Below the pieces are notes generated by a model. The model saw only the letters and a program-made list of their open reading frames with translations. It did no database searches and was not told the DNA's origin. From contig NC_071396.1 in the NCBI RefSeq assembly GCF_022682495.2, positions 17,605,735 to 17,669,734 on the forward strand: a stretch of 64,000 nt of DNA. Direction: 5' to 3'. The stretch comes from Desmodus rotundus. Its lineage: Eukaryota > Chordata > Mammalia > Chiroptera > Phyllostomidae. The position numbers and the translations under genes are program-made. Positions 45,721-59,100 of this stretch are shown piece by piece; positions within the stretch are counted from its first letter, which is position 1, and each line of letters begins with the position of its first letter.

Positions 45721-48492
45721 TATGGTATTTGTCTTTTTTTGACTGGCTTATTTCACTCAGCATAATATTCTCCAGGTCCATCCATGCTGTTGCAAAGGGT
45801 GAATTTTTCTTCTTTTTTACTTCTGAGCAGTATTCCATTGTGTAAATGTCCCATAGTTGTTTTATCTACTCATCTACTGATGGACACTTGGGCTGCTTCC
45901 ATATCTTGGTGATTGTTAATAACACTGCAATGAACATAGGGGTGATTATGTTGTTTTGAATTAATATATAAAATTTTGAAACAATTGGTCTAGTTTTCTG
46001 AAATACACCATTGATATCTTCATAGGAATCACATTGAATCTATAGATTGTTTTGGGTTGTATGGACTTTTTATGACGTTAATTCTTATCCATGAACAGGG
46101 TATGTGTTTCCAGTTATTTGTATCTTCTTCAATTTCTTTCTTCAGTGTGTTATAATTTTCTGACTACATGTCTTTTATTTCCTAGGTTAGATTTATTCCT
46201 AGGTATTTTATCCTTTTGAAGCAATTGTGAATGGCATTGTTCTCTTAATTTCCTTTTCTGATAGTTCATTATTGACATAAAAAATGGGACTGATTTCTGG
46301 ATATTAATTTTGTATCCTACTACTTTACTGATTTAATTTATAAGTTCTGGTACATTTTTGTGGAATCTTTAGTGTTCTCTATCTACAGTATCATGTCATG
46401 TGCAAATACAGTTTTACTTCTTCCTTTCCAATTTGGATGCCTTTTATTTCTTCTTTTTGTCTGATTGCTTTGTCAAGGTTTCCCAGTACTATGTTTAATA
46501 AGAGGCAGAAGAGGACATCTCTCTGTTGTTCTCAATCTTGAGAAAATTGCTTGTAGTTTTTGCTTGTTGAGTATAATGCTGACAGTGGGTTTGTCATATG
46601 TGGTCTTTATTATGTTTAAGGATGTTCCCTTTATTCCCACTTTGCTGAGAGTTTTTATCATAAATGGGTGCTGGATTTTTTCAAATGCTTTTTCTGCATC
46701 CATTGATATGGTAATATAGCTTTTATCTTTCATTTTATTTATGTGCTGTATCACATTTATTGATTCACAAATGTTATTACCAACCTTGTATTGCTGGAAT
46801 AAATCCTACTTGATCATGGTGGGATCTTCCATGTATTGCTGTGTTCAGTTTGCCAATGTTTTGGTGAGGATTTTTCATGTGTACTCATCATGGATATTGG
46901 CCTGTAATTTCCTTTTGTAGTGTCTTTATCTAGTTTTGGAATTAGGAGAATGCTGGCCTTTGTAAACTGAGATTGAGACTCTTTCTTCTCCTTGATGTCT
47001 TTTGAACTAGTTTGAGAAGGAGAGGTTTTAGTTCTTCTTGGAATATTTGGTAAAATTCACCTGTGAAACCATCTGCCCCAGGGCTTTTGTTTGTTGGGAG
47101 CTTTGGGGTTTTTTTTCTTTTAATTACTTCTTCAATTTCAATAGGTGTAATCCATCTATTCAGATTCTTTGATTCTTCCTGATTTAGTTTTGGAAGATTG
47201 TATATCTCTAGGAATTTATCATTTTGTCCAGGTTGTCCATTTTGTTGGCATATGTTCATAATATTTTCTTCCAATCCTTTGTATTCTTTGGTGTCAGTTG
47301 TTATTCCTCCTTTTTCATATCTGATTTTATTTATTTGGGGTCTCGCTTTTTTTCTTGATGAGTCAGGTTTAAAGGTTTGTCAACCTTGTTTATCTTTTCA
47401 AAGAACAAGCTCTTAGATTCCTTGATCTTTTGTAATGTATTTTTAAGAATCTGTTTTGTTTGTTTCTGCCCTGATCTTTATTATTTCCTTCCTTCTGCTC
47501 ACTTTGGGCTTTATTTGTTGTTCTTTTTCAAGTTCCTAAGTGTAAAGTTAGATTTTTTATTTGAGCTTTTTCTTGTTTCTTGATCTAGGCCTGTAATACT
47601 ATGCATTTCCCTCTTAGGATTGCTTTCCCAGAGTCCCTCAGATTTTGGATTATTGTGTTCTCACCTTCATTTGTTTCAAGACATTTTTTATTTATTCTTT
47701 AATTTTGTTGTTGAACCACTCATTGTTTCATAACATGTTATTTAGCTTCCACGTCTTTGTACTTCTCAGTTTTCTTCTGGCGATTGATTTCTAGCTTTAT
47801 GGCATTGTGGTCAGAGATGGTGTTTGGTATAATTACAGTCTTCTTAAATGTATTAGGACTTGGGTCCTAATATGTGGTCTCTTCTAAGAAATGTTCCATG
47901 TGCGCTTTAGAAAAATGTATATTCTGCTGCTTTGGGGTGAAATTCTGTAAATATATCAGTTAAATCCATTTGCTCTATCGTGGTTTTAAAGGCGCTGTCT
48001 CCTTGTGCTTTTCTGTCTGGAAGATCTATCCATTGAGGTCAATGGGGTGTTAAAATTCCAGAGAATAACTGTATTTCTGTCATCTCTACCTTTATGTTCA
48101 TCGAGATTTGCTTCTCATACCTAAGTGCCCCTGTGTTTGGTACGTAAATGTTTACTAGGGTGGTAAATGTTTAGGTGTTCCTGTGTTGGATTGTTCTTCC
48201 TATCATTATGCTGTATCCTTTGTCTCTATAGCCTTGGTTTTAAAGTCTATTTTGTTAAATATAAATACTGCTACCCCAGCATTTTTTCCTTTCCACTTGC
48301 ATCAGATATCTTTTTCATTTCATTTATTTTTAGTCTTAGTCTCAGAACATTTTGTTCTGAGGTGTGTCTCTGGAGACAGCATATATATGAGGCTTGTGTT
48401 CTTATCCATTCAGCTACCCTATGTCTTTTGATTGGAACATTTAAGTCATTTATATTTAAAGTGGTTATTGAAGGATAAATATTTATTGCCAT
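45721..48492 (-). pseudogene. L1 ORF2, decayed and internally deleted
   Basis: Starts at ATG (48492-48490) with MAINIYPSITTLNINDLNVP (endonuclease). Recognisable parts include the RT entry region KSPGADGFTGEFYQIFQEEL (about 47090-47030) and [20 protein letters not shown] (46740-46690). The C-terminal ~1 kb is partly lost at ~45970. Multiple stops and frameshifts. Confidence 0.88.
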
Positions 48493-48559
48493 CTTAATTT
48501 TTAAATAATTTCCTCTGTATTTTTTTCTTTTTCTTTGTTTTTCTTCATCTTTATCTTCT

Positions 48560-49375
48560 TCTTAAAGCAAGCCCTTTAACATTTGTTGCAATAATTGTTT
48601 TTTGGTAACAAACTCCTTTAGCTTTTTCTTGTCTGAGAAGAGCTTTATTTCTTTTTAGATTTTAAATGATAGCCTTGCTGGGTAAAGTATCGTTGGCTGC
48701 AGGCCCTTGCTTTTCATCACCTTGAATATTTCACATCACTCCCTTCTGGCCTGAAATGTTTTCTTGAGTAATTAGATGACAGTCTAAGTGGTGCTCCCTT
48801 GTAGGTGACTGCCTGCTTTCGTCTTGCGGCTTTTAGGATTCTCCCTTTGTCTTTAATCCTTGTTGTTTTAATTATGATGTGTTTCAGTGTAGGCCTCTTT
48901 GGGTCCAATTTGTTTGGGACTCTCTGAGCTTCCTGGATTTGTGTGTCTTTTTCCTCCATCAGATTAGGGAAGGTTTTGGTCATTATTTCTTCAAATAGGT
49001 TCTTGATCCCTTGTTCACTCTCTTCTCCTTCTGCTATTCCCATGATGCCAATGTTGAGCTTCATGTTGTCCAAGCTTTCCTCATTTTTAAAAATTCTTTG
49101 TTATTGTTGTTTTTTATTTTTTGCTGTTCTGCTAGAGCAGTCTTTTCTATTTTGTCTTCCAAATTGCTGATTCAATCCTCTGCTTCATCTAACCTACTGT
49201 TTATTCCTTCCAGTGTATTATTTATTGCAGAAATTGCATTCTTGATTTCTGACTGCTCCTCTTCTATAGTTTCTCTGTCTTTTTTCATGTTGTTGAGTAT
49301 CCTTATAATCATTACTATAAATTCTATAACTAATAAATTGTTTACCTTCATTTTTTTTAGTTCTTCTTCTGACCA
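48560..49375 (-). pseudogene. L1 ORF1 fragment, lacking the N-terminus
   Basis: Minus-strand frames give the coiled-coil end (NTLEGINSRLDEAED, ~49210-49175), IMGIAEGEESEQGIKNLFEE (49045-48990), DPKRPTLKHIIIKTTRIKD (48905-48850) and the C-terminal RLSSNYSRKHF region (48780). It ends at the GLL-like tail near 48570. Truncated at 49375 by the insertion end. Confidence 0.85.
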
Positions 49376-49389
49376 AACATTCTTTAAAA

Positions 49390-50137
49390 CCACGGTCACA
49401 AGCATTTAGTGACAGAGGCTGGATTCTCCAAGGCATGATTAAAGAGAGCATTTATTTCATCTGTACCTGAAAGTTTTGTGCCTGTGAGGAGTGAGGTCTT
49501 CCATAAGAGGAGTGTGAGGAGGCCTAGGAAGTGACTCAGATTCTAAGAAAAGGAGTAAACGAAATCTTACTCTACTTTTATAACACACAATTATCCTCAA
49601 GAGAAAACAATAAAAGAAAAATAGTAGGATACCTGAATGTAGAGAGAATACTATAACTAATATAAAATAATATTTTAATTTGAAGGGGTTTTTTTTGCTA
49701 ATTTTCATTATTTTAACAACAAAAAAAGTATTGAACATTACCAGCTTGCTGGCTGACCAGCCTTGAGAAAAACAACATTCTTGGGGAAAAGCCCTCTACA
49801 GGAGTTTTCCAGTATGTTAATTACCTATGAATACACTGTACAACACAATTATACACCCACATGAACACTTGGAATAGAAAATATATTAAATTAAAAAGAA
49901 ATGTGTTGGAATATTTATAGGGATTTTCTCTCAGTACTAGCATGATTAATGAATTTTATTACTCTCTATTTTATCTTTTTCTCAAATATACTTGGAAAAA
50001 TACTTTATATTTTAATCAGGAAAAAACAACACATTGAAAAATAAAATATCATCCCCAAATTTTATAATTTTGGAGTCTGTTTACCTGAAATTACTTTACA
50101 TGATTTTGTTTTTGTTTTTAGTTTTTGTAGTTGCTGT
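49390..50137. other. Unique AT-rich sequence between L1 and HAL1
   Basis: No gene or repeat recognised. Confidence 0.45.
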
Positions 50138-50150
50138 TGTTGCTGTTTTT

Positions 50151-51987
50151 TTTAATTTTTAAATATATTTTATTGATAATGTTATTATACTTGTCCCAAT
50201 GTTCTCTCCCCTTTATCCACCTTCTGCCTGGTCCCCCTCCCCACCCTCCAGCCTTCCCCCCACCCACTTAGTTCACGTCCATGGGTTGTGCATATAAGTT
50301 ATTTGGCTTCTCCATTTCCAATATTATTCTTAACCTCCCCCTGTCTATGCTGTGCCTACCTATTATGCTTCTTATTCCCTGTAACTTTTACCCCCATTCT
50401 CCCCCTCCCCATCCCCACTGAAAACCTTCCATGTGATTTCCATTTCTATGATTCTGTTCCTGCTCTCATTGTTTACTTATTTTTTGTTTTTGCTTTTTCA
50501 GTTAAGTTGTTGATAGTTGTGAGTTTGTTGTCATTTTACTGTTCATAGTTTTGGAACTTCTTCTTTTTCTTAGATAAGTCCCTTTAACATTTCATATAAT
50601 AATGCCTTGGTGATGATGAACTCCTTTAACTTGACCTTATCTGAGAAGTACTTTATCTGCCCTTCCATTCTAAATGATAGCTTTGCTGGATAGAGCAATC
50701 TTGGATGTAGGTCCTTGCCTTTCATGACTTTGAATACTTCTTTCTAGCCCCTTCTTGCCTGTAAGGTTTCTTTTGAGAAATCAGCTGATAGTCTAATGGA
50801 AAGTCCTTTGTAGGTAACTCTCTCCCTTCCTCTTGCTGCTTTTAAGATTCTTGCTTATCTTTAATCTTAGGTAACTTAATTATGATGTGTCTTGGTTTGT
50901 TCCTCCTTCAGTCCAATTTCTTTGGGACTCTCTGCATTTCCTGGAAGTCTATTTCCTTCATCAGATTGGGGAGGTTTTCCTTCATTATTTTTTCAACTTA
51001 GTTTTCAATTTCTTGTTCTTCCTCTTCTTCTGGCACCCCTATGATTTGGATGTTGGAACATTTAAAGTTGTCCTGGAGGTTCCTAAGCCTCTTCTCATTT
51101 TTTTGAATTCTTGTTTCTTTATTTTGTTCCAGTTGGATATTTATTGCTTCCTTTTGTTCCAAATCATTGCTTTGAGTCCCAGTTTCCTTTCCTTCACTGT
51201 TAGTTCCCTGTGTATTTATTCCTTCATTTTTCAACTGAGCTCAGTCAATTCTGTGAGCATCCTGATTACCATTGTTTTGAACTCTGCATCAGATATGTTG
51301 GCTATCTCCTTATCGCTTAGTTCTTTTTCTGGAGTTTTAATCTGTTCTTTCATTTTGGCCATATTTCTTTGTCTTGGTGTCCCTGTTACACAGTGAAGGG
51401 CAGAGCCTTAGGTATTCACCAGGGCTGGGCAACCCTCTGCTGTGTTGTGGTGCTGCATGTGGGGGAGGGGTCCGAGAGGTAACAATACCACTTGCTTGTC
51501 TCTTGTCTCCCTTTCATCACTTCCCTCGCTTCCCACAAGTGGGTTGTGACCTTTCACATGCTAATTCATAGGTGGGTGGGTTTGTGTACTTTCTAGGACC
51601 CTGTGGGTCTCTCCAATAGATTCTCTTGTGAGACCGGTAGTTTCCCCCACAGCAGCAACCCTCACAGGTTTCCCACACTGAAACCCTGGGTTTACTGGTC
51701 TGTCTCACTCCCCCACTGTTCCTCCTGGATTATCTGCACATGAATGTGGGACCACCCACGAGGTCCACTGCCTTGCCTTATGTGTGTCCTTTCTGCCTGG
51801 CTGCCCATCTCTGTCCCTCCTACCAGTCTGGATGAATGTTTTAACTCCTTGGTTGTTGGACCCCATGCAAATGATTTTCTGGCAGTTCTGGTTGTTCTTT
51901 GTTTTTAAATTGGTTGTTATCCTTCTTTTGGTTGTGTGAGGAAGCAAAGCATTTCTACCTACTTCTCCATCTTGGCCAGAACCTCTG
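50151..51987 (-). mobile_element. Full-length HAL1 (half-L1), minus strand, perfect 13-bp TSD
   Basis: TGTTGCTGTTTTT is exact at 50138-50150 and 51988-52000. On the minus strand the element begins CAGAGGTTCTGGCCAAGATG (L1-like 5' end, from 51987). A ~600-bp 5'UTR follows, then an ORF1-like gene (ATG at 51362 to about 50570), then directly a 3'UTR with G-rich runs and a tail ending at 50151. No ORF2 sequence is present, and at 1,837 bp both ends are retained, so this is a complete HAL1 rather than a deleted L1. It was presumably mobilised by L1 ORF2p. Confidence 0.88.
50570..51362 (-). pseudogene. HAL1 ORF1 (L1 ORF1p-like), decayed
   Basis: ATG 51362 opens MAKMKEQIKTPEKELSDKEI, then a coiled-coil segment (to ~51240), a stop, and QLEQNKETRIQKNEKRLRNL (51130-51070). 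IIGVPEEEEEQEIEN (51045-51000) and the RNA-binding/C-terminal part follow to TAA at 50572-50570. The span (793 bp) is not a multiple of three, so there is at least one net frameshift besides the stops. It resembles ORF1p of L1 but is more divergent than the three L1 copies here. Confidence 0.8.
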
Positions 51988-52000
51988 TGTTGCTGTTTTT

Positions 52001-54479
52001 AGGATTCCTTTTCTTCTATCCTTGGTTTTAAATATTGCAATTTTTTCTTATTATTTACCCTACATTGTCTATGATTCCCTAAATCCAATAAATACATGTT
52101 TTCCTTTCACCAAGGTAAATATTTTTACATTTTAACATTTTCAAATTATAATGGGTCTTTTGATTGATTTGTATATTTATTTTATTAACATTTTCATCTC
52201 TTTGAAGTTGATTTTTTATACCAATGGTTTTTTATATAAGTCAATTTCTTGGAATAAATAAAATATATATTTATTGAGTGTCAGCTAGATAGTGAATCCT
52301 AAATACTGAAAATGTAGTTATAAACAAAATAAAATTGTCCCAAATGTTTAGGAAATGGAAAAGTATAAACTCTTAACTCTGTATCAATTTTCTTCATTCT
52401 CCTGAACAATAGAAATGGTTTCAATGGACAGGATTACTTCGTATAAATCAGAAGTATTGTTCATTTTCATTTTTATCTATCAGATATTTCTTATTGAATT
52501 AAAACAGGTTGACACAGTCAGGAGAAACATACAATTTTTGAAACACTCAACTGGTCATGTTAGAGCTAATTAATTCACTTAGAACAATGTCATCATGTTG
52601 TAATTTGCAACCCCACATTAATGCTTTTTATGAATGAATAGCTTTTCAATAACTTGAGATACTTCATCTGAAAGAAGTGAATCCTCATTCATAGAATGAG
52701 TCTATGAATATGTAAATCATATATGCATCTTCATGTTTATGTAAGTATTCTGTATCCAATGTTTATATCTATCTATCTCGGCAGACAGAGATGATGAAAG
52801 CATTGCCAGAGGAAAGAAGACACTGAACCAATTTCACTCAAAATATGTCAGAGCCCTTCTAAACATCATAAAGCAGCTTTAGGGAACTTTTGTATTAAGT
52901 CTCAAAAAAGACAGGTTGGGTGCTATAGTCTTTGATCCAGTGCTGAAATATGGGGTAAAAATATTTTGACAGAAAGTTGAGAGAGAGAAAAAGACTTGGA
53001 ACTCCCTGTAGAGTGAGACAAAATTCATTTGGGAGCCAATATAAAACACAGATAACACCAGCTCTTTAAGAACACAATGGCAATGTCTCAGGCTTTTGCT
53101 ATTTCTTATATCACAATACTGTGTGCAGACTCTAAGTGCAAGAAATAAGTACATGCATGGATGAATTTATCCATCAATCAGATCAATGAAATGAAGTAAT
53201 GTAACTGAAATTCTCACAAAATAAGCTGCCTTGAATGCCAAATGAATGTCAACCTCTCTTAATGTCTGCAAGAGATGTTATATTAAAATTTATATTATAT
53301 AATATGTTATAATTTATATTATATAATATAAATTTTATTTTAATATATTATTTATATTTAAAAATATAAAGTTTGATAGGCCTTTACCAAAACTGTTGAC
53401 CACATTGAAACTTCAAGGAGACCCTATGAGTAGTAGAAGATAGAATGCATATATTCCTACATAGTTCTGGCATAGCAAAAATATTGTGTAATGTTCATAT
53501 GCCTGCCCTATTCTCCCCCCCACAAACAAAAGGTTATAAACATAAAACAGTGGCTATTTAGCTGCTCAGAGAAAGCTGCAGAGGCTTGTATAGCATCAGA
53601 TTGCCTCCTTGAAGAACAACGTAGGCATCAAGTTGCTAAATTGAAGGAACAGTTTCTATTTAGGTGTATCCTCAGGTGAATTTTTGTGTTGCTTGTCTTT
53701 AGGGAAAGTGTAAACCAAGGGAAAAACTCATTGTGCAGTTACATTCCTCATTAAATTGTCAAAGTTTAATCAAGTGCACTGGCTACAAAAAGGAACAGGC
53801 ATGGAGGAGCTGACAATAGCATCTACTCAAAGGAAAGGGAAGAAGTCATGGAGAAGGGAAGAGCAATAATTAGTACACTCAGAGGGATTTAGTTTATGCG
53901 TGATGACTAAAATCCTTTCAATAAACATCCTAGGTCTGTTAATATGCAATAAAAGTTACTAATTAATGAGAGTTTACCATATGCTGTGCAATTTTAAAAG
54001 TTACTGCTTTCAGTATCAATAAAGTATAAGTCTCATGCTTATACAGTAACTTCTAAAACTAAGATATAAGCTGTGGTTTCTCATTTTGGAGGTTGTATTC
54101 ATATGGTGAGAAATGCCTCAGAATCAGGAAGAGGTTCAAGGGAGGTATTCAGAGCAACTTCCAGCTCAAGCTACGAGGGAATAACAAAGTTCAAATTACT
54201 CTCCCACTGGAGCCACCTAGAAAAATAAAGTATTAACAAGTAACTATTTTCAAATTTAGGACAATGTGTATCCCGAGACCATGATTCTTAAGAGAACAGA
54301 AGCAAATGGCGAAGTGCCTGCCATTGCTAACACTTTCAAATGGAGGCATTGCTGTTTTGCAGGGAGAACTAAACCCAGCATCCCTGCTGAGGTGAGGAGA
54401 CAGTTTGCAAGTTTCTTACAAAGATAAACCTGATCCTGTGTAAAATCTATATATTGTAGTCTTAGATAAAAACTCAACT
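52001..54479. other. AT-rich unique sequence with a large palindrome
   Basis: No gene recognised. 52555-52690 weakly resembles an antisense old L1M ORF2 end (TTCACTTAGAACAATGTC). An AT palindrome lies at 53285-53336. The minus-strand open frame from 54621 to 54256 overlaps L1M-derived sequence and is not a gene. Confidence 0.45.
53285..53336. repeat. Near-perfect AT palindrome (cruciform-prone)
   Basis: Two perfectly inverted 21-base arms (53285-53305 and 53316-53336), starting AAAATTTATATTATATAATA, surround a 10-base loop GTTATAATTT. The surrounding 53281-53370 is almost pure AT. Confidence 0.95.
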
Positions 54480-54900
54480 TTGAAACACAAAAACCTACAT
54501 GCATGTTTATATCATCTTTATTCGTAACTGCCAAAATCTCAATACGTAGAGGGATAAACAAGCCATGGTACGCCCATGCAGTGTAATGTTTTCCAGTGAG
54601 AAGAAGGAGTGACTGAGCCACAGAAAGACATAGAAAACTTCAAATCCTTATGGCTAATGAGAGATGCCACCTTCAAAGTCTACATCAGCTACCTTGGGTG
54701 TGATTACAGTCAGGTGAAATTCAACAGAGGCAAAATGACAGATAGGAAAATGGACAGTGGGGAGTGGGGGCACACAGGGATGTTTTAGGGCCACAGAACT
54801 ACCCTGCATGATGCAGCAATGGTGGGCACGTGACATCACACATTTGTCAAAACCCATAAAACTCAACAGCACAAATATAGAAGGCTTATGTGTGCAAATT
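54480..54900 (+). mobile_element. Ancient L1M ORF2 end and 3'UTR
   Basis: ATGTTTATATCATCTTTATT and AAGCCATGGTACGCCCATGC are decayed ORF2 C-terminal sequence. CCACAGAACTACCCTGCATG and CATTTGTCAAAACCCATAAA match the conserved 3'UTR of L1MC/MD/ME-type elements. No intact frame or TSD. Confidence 0.72.
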
Positions 54901-55905
54901 TTTTAAAACCCTGAAGAGGCTGCAGGGTAACAGGAGGGCACGCGGAAGTGGCCCGAGATCTGACAGCGTTACAAACGCAGGACAGAGCTTCAGTGAAGCA
55001 CATGCAGTGCTTAGTTCTTGACTTTCCAAAAATTAAATCCTGACAAAAGTCATGAAGGAGCTTGGCAGTGGGCCCTGCTGCAAGGGCCTTCAGGTAAGAT
55101 GGGGACTGAGGTGGCACCTGGACCGCTGCAGTCTGAGAGCCCACAGAGTGCAGGATACAGGTGCACACAGAAGCTGTCAAACAATGAATGTGTGTTATTT
55201 TAAGTTGCTAAGTTTTGGAGTAATAAAGCAGAAGATAACTAATTATTTAGGTTTTCAGCTCATTAAAATGCTTTCCAGTTAGAGAGCTAATTAATAGTCC
55301 ACCATCATTCCATTGTATGACTAGTTCAACTGCGTTTTACATCAGACAAGAAACCCGAAGTCATTCCCAGACCCCTACTGCCTTCCCAGAAGAAGTCTCC
55401 CAGTACCTTGTGTACACTAACCTGCTCTCGCCCTTCATCTCTGCCGCTTCTGCGGTAAGTCAGGCACTCAGCATCTCCCACCTGGGCTACTAAGATAGAA
55501 ATTTCCCACACTCCCCTGAAGGCAGGAGTCTGGAATCTCAATAGGTTCAGCCCACTGGATGCATCCCATGATGTTAGGAGTTAGAAAGATGGAAGCGAGG
55601 TCCAGCCAGAGGTTTTAACATGTGGTTAGACTCTGAAACAGGGATCCCTAGCGTTCTGCTATTGCGGAAGTCCTTCTGGATAGGTAGCCTAGAGCAAGCC
55701 CCATCAGCCTGTCCAACTGTATTGCGAATCCTTATTCCCTCTGTTAATCTCCTCCTTGATTAAAATATGTAAACTAGTTTCTGTTTTCTACATTTCTTAC
55801 TGACATTGTCTGCAAACTTTGTAGCTTGCCACAATGTCTATTCTATTCGGTCTATCCTCTCCTTTACTAAAAATAAAATAAAATAAATGAAACCATGTCA
55901 CACTC
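54901..55905. other. Unique sequence with a possible LTR end
   Basis: No gene. 55175-55250 (GTGTTATTTTAAGTTGCTAAG, GCAGAAGATAACTAAT) resembles the 3' end of an old mammalian LTR-type repeat, but the match is short. Confidence 0.4.
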
Positions 55906-56141
55906 CTGCTCTCTTTTTTTATTTAATCTTTATTGTATTTTTCCAATTAGCATTTAGTCCACGTCCATTTAGCCCCTGTCCTCCCCTCCCCACAATCACC
56001 ACACTGTTGTCCATGTCCATGAGTTCTTTTTCCATTTTGCTCAATTCCTCCCACCGTTTAACCTCCCCCACATAACTAGCTGTCATCCTGCTCTCCATCT
56101 ATGAGTCTGTCTCCATCTTCCTTGATAGTTCAGCTTGTTCA

Positions 56142-59100
56142 TTAGATTCCATATATGAGTGTAATCATATGGTATTTGTCTTTCTCTGGCTGGCTTATTT
56201 GACTTAGCATAATGTGTTCCAGGTACATCCATATTTTCTCTAAGAGGAAGATTTTCTTCTTTTTTATAGCTGAGCAGTATCTCATTGTGTAAATGTCCCA
56301 CAGTTGTTTCATCCACTCATCTACTGATGGACACTTGGGCTGCTTCCATACCTTGGCAATTGTAAATAATGCTATAATGAACATAGGGGTGCTTATGTTC
56401 TTTCAAATTAGTGTTTTGGGTTCCTTCAGCTATGTTCCCAGAAGTGGAATCACTGGGTCAAAAGGCATCTCTCTTTTTAATTTTTTGAAGTATCTCCATA
56501 CTGCTTTCCACAGTGGCTGTACCAGTCTGGATTCCGACCAACAGTGCAAAAGGGTTCCCCTTTCTCCACATCCTCGCCAGCACTTGTTGTTTGTTGACTT
56601 ATTGATGATAGATATTCTGACAGGTGTGAGGAGATACCTCATTGTGGTTTTAATTTGCATTTCTCTGATGATTAGTGACATTGAACATCTTTTCATATGT
56701 CTATTGGCCATCTGGATGTCCTCTTTGGATAAATGTCTATTCAGGTCCTTTACCCATTTTTAATTGGGTTGTTTGTTTTCTTAGTATTGAGTTTTGTCAG
56801 TACTTTATAAATTTTAGATATTAAGCCCTTATCAGATGTATTGGCAAATATGTTCTCCTATTCTGTGAGTTATCTTTTTATTTTAATGAACCCTTAATGA
56901 ACCCTTGCTGTGCAAAACCATTTTAGTCTGATGTAGTCTCATGTGTTAATTTTTCTTTTGTTGGTAGACATATGCAATAATATATTGCTATGAGCTATGT
57001 CTGAGATTTTGCTGCCAATGTTTTCTCCTAGGATTTGTGTGGTTTCTCGTCTAATGTTTAAGTCTTTGATCCATTTTGATTTTATCCTTGTGTGTGATAT
57101 AAGAAGGTGGTCTAGTTTCATTTTTTGAACATATCTGTCCTTTTTCCCAACACTATTTATTGAATAAACTATCTTTAACCCATGGTATGTGCTTGCTTCC
57201 TCTGCTGAGTATTAATTGACTATAAAGGTGTGGGTTTATTTCTGGGCTCTCTGTTCTGTTCCATAGATCTATGTGTTTGTTTTTATGCCAGTGCCATGCT
57301 GTTTTGATTAATACGGGCTTATGGTATAGTTTGATATTAGGTAGCATAATGCCTCCAACTTTGTTCTTCTTTCTCATGAATGGTGTTGCTAAGTAGGGCC
57401 TTTTGTGGTTCCATATAAAGTTTTTAAATATTTATTCTAGTTCTGTGAAATATGACACTGCAATCTTGACAGGAATAGCATTAAATCTATAAATTGCTTT
57501 GAGTGGTGTAGACATTTTAATGATGTTAATTTTCTCTGTCCATGAACATTGTACATGCTTCCACTTATTTGTATCCTCTTCAATTTCTTTCTTCAGTGTC
57601 TTATAGTTTTCCAAGTACAGGTATTTTACATCCTTGGTTAGGTTTATCTCTAGGTATTTTATTCTTTTTGTGAATGGGATTGTTTTCTTAATTTCCCTTT
57701 CTTGTAGTTTGTTATTGTCATATAAAAATTCAACTGATTACTGGATATTAACTTTGTATTCTGCTATTTTTCCAAATTCATTTATCAGCTCCAGTAGTTT
57801 CTAGGTGGAATCTGTGGTGTTCTCTATGTACACTGTCATGTCATCTGCAAATAAAGACATTTTTACTTCTTCCTTTCCAATTTGAATGCCTTTTATTTCT
57901 TCTTGCTGTCTGATTGCCGTGGTTAGTCCAATCTCAAAAGAAATGTTTCTAGTTTTGCCTGTTGAGTATGATGCTGGCAAGTATGTTCCCTCTAATCCCA
58001 CTTTACTGAGAGTTTTTACATAAATGGTGCTATATTTTATCAAATATTTTTACTTGACAGGATCATGTGGTTTTTATCCTTCATTTTGGTTATTTGGTAA
58101 ATTACATTGACTGATCTGCGGTGGTTGTGCAACCTTGCTTTCCCGGAACAAATCTCACTTGATCGTGGTGTATGATCTTTTACATGCATTGCTGCATTCG
58201 GTTTGCTAATATTTGGTTCAGGACTTTGGCATCTATGTTCATCAGGGATATTGTCCTATAATTTTTTTTCTTTGTAGTGTCTTTACCTGGTTTTGGAATT
58301 AGGATAATGCTGGCCTTGTAAAATAAGTTGGGAAGCCTCCCCTCCTTTTGAATTCTATGAAATGGTTTGAGAAGAGGTGTTAGTACTTCTCAGAATGTTT
58401 GGTAGAATTTACCTGTGAAACTATCTGGACCAAGGCTTTTGTTTATTTTGAATTTTTTAATTATTTCTTCAACTTCACTAGGTGTTATCTGTCTATTCAG
58501 ATTCTCTGATTCTTTCAGACTTAGTTTTGGAAGACTGTACACATCTAGGAATTTATCTATTTTGTCCAATTTGTTTAGTTTGTTGGCATATACTGGTTCA
58601 TAATATTTTCTTATAATACTTTGTATTTGTTTGGAGTCACTTGTTATTTTTCCTCTTTTGTTTCTGACTATATTTATTTGAGTCCTTTCTCTTTTATTCT
58701 TGATGCTTCTGGTTAAAGGTTTGTCAATCTTGTTTATCTTTTCCAAGAACCAACTCTTGAATTCACTGATCTTTTGCATCATTCTTTTAGATACTATTTT
58801 GTTTATTTCTGCTTTGATCGTTATTATTCCTTCCTCTACTGTCTTTGAGCTTTGTTTGGTGTTCTTTTTCAAGTTCCTTTAAGTGTAACTTTAAATTGTT
58901 TACTTGAACTTTTTCTTGTTTTTGAGATAGGCTTGTAATGCTATGAATTTCCCTCTCAGGATTGCTTTTTGAGTGTCCCACAGATTTGGGGTTGCTGTCT
59001 CTTCATTTTCATTTGTTTCAAGGTATCTTTTGATTTTTCCTTTGATGTCATTGTTTGATAACATGTTATTTATCTTCCATGTCTTTGCATGTTTTTCAGT

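Larger units (their letters stand above)
45486..49375 (-). mobile_element. L1, minus strand, 5'-truncated in ORF1, with internal ~1-kb deletion
   Basis: The minus-strand order from 49375 down is ORF1, ORF2 (start ATG 48492), 3'UTR and an A-rich tail at 45486. Flanking AACATTCTGCTTTAAAA (45469-45485) and AACATTCTTTAAAA (49376-49389) are a TSD differing by a short indel. Near 45960-45990 about 1 kb of ORF2 is missing relative to the copy at 55911, with the sequence jumping from the C-terminal to the mid-C region. All frames are broken. Confidence 0.9.

Noticed and set aside
54256..54621. 121-codon minus-strand open frame
   Set aside because: Partly antisense to a decayed L1M ORF2; treated as chance.
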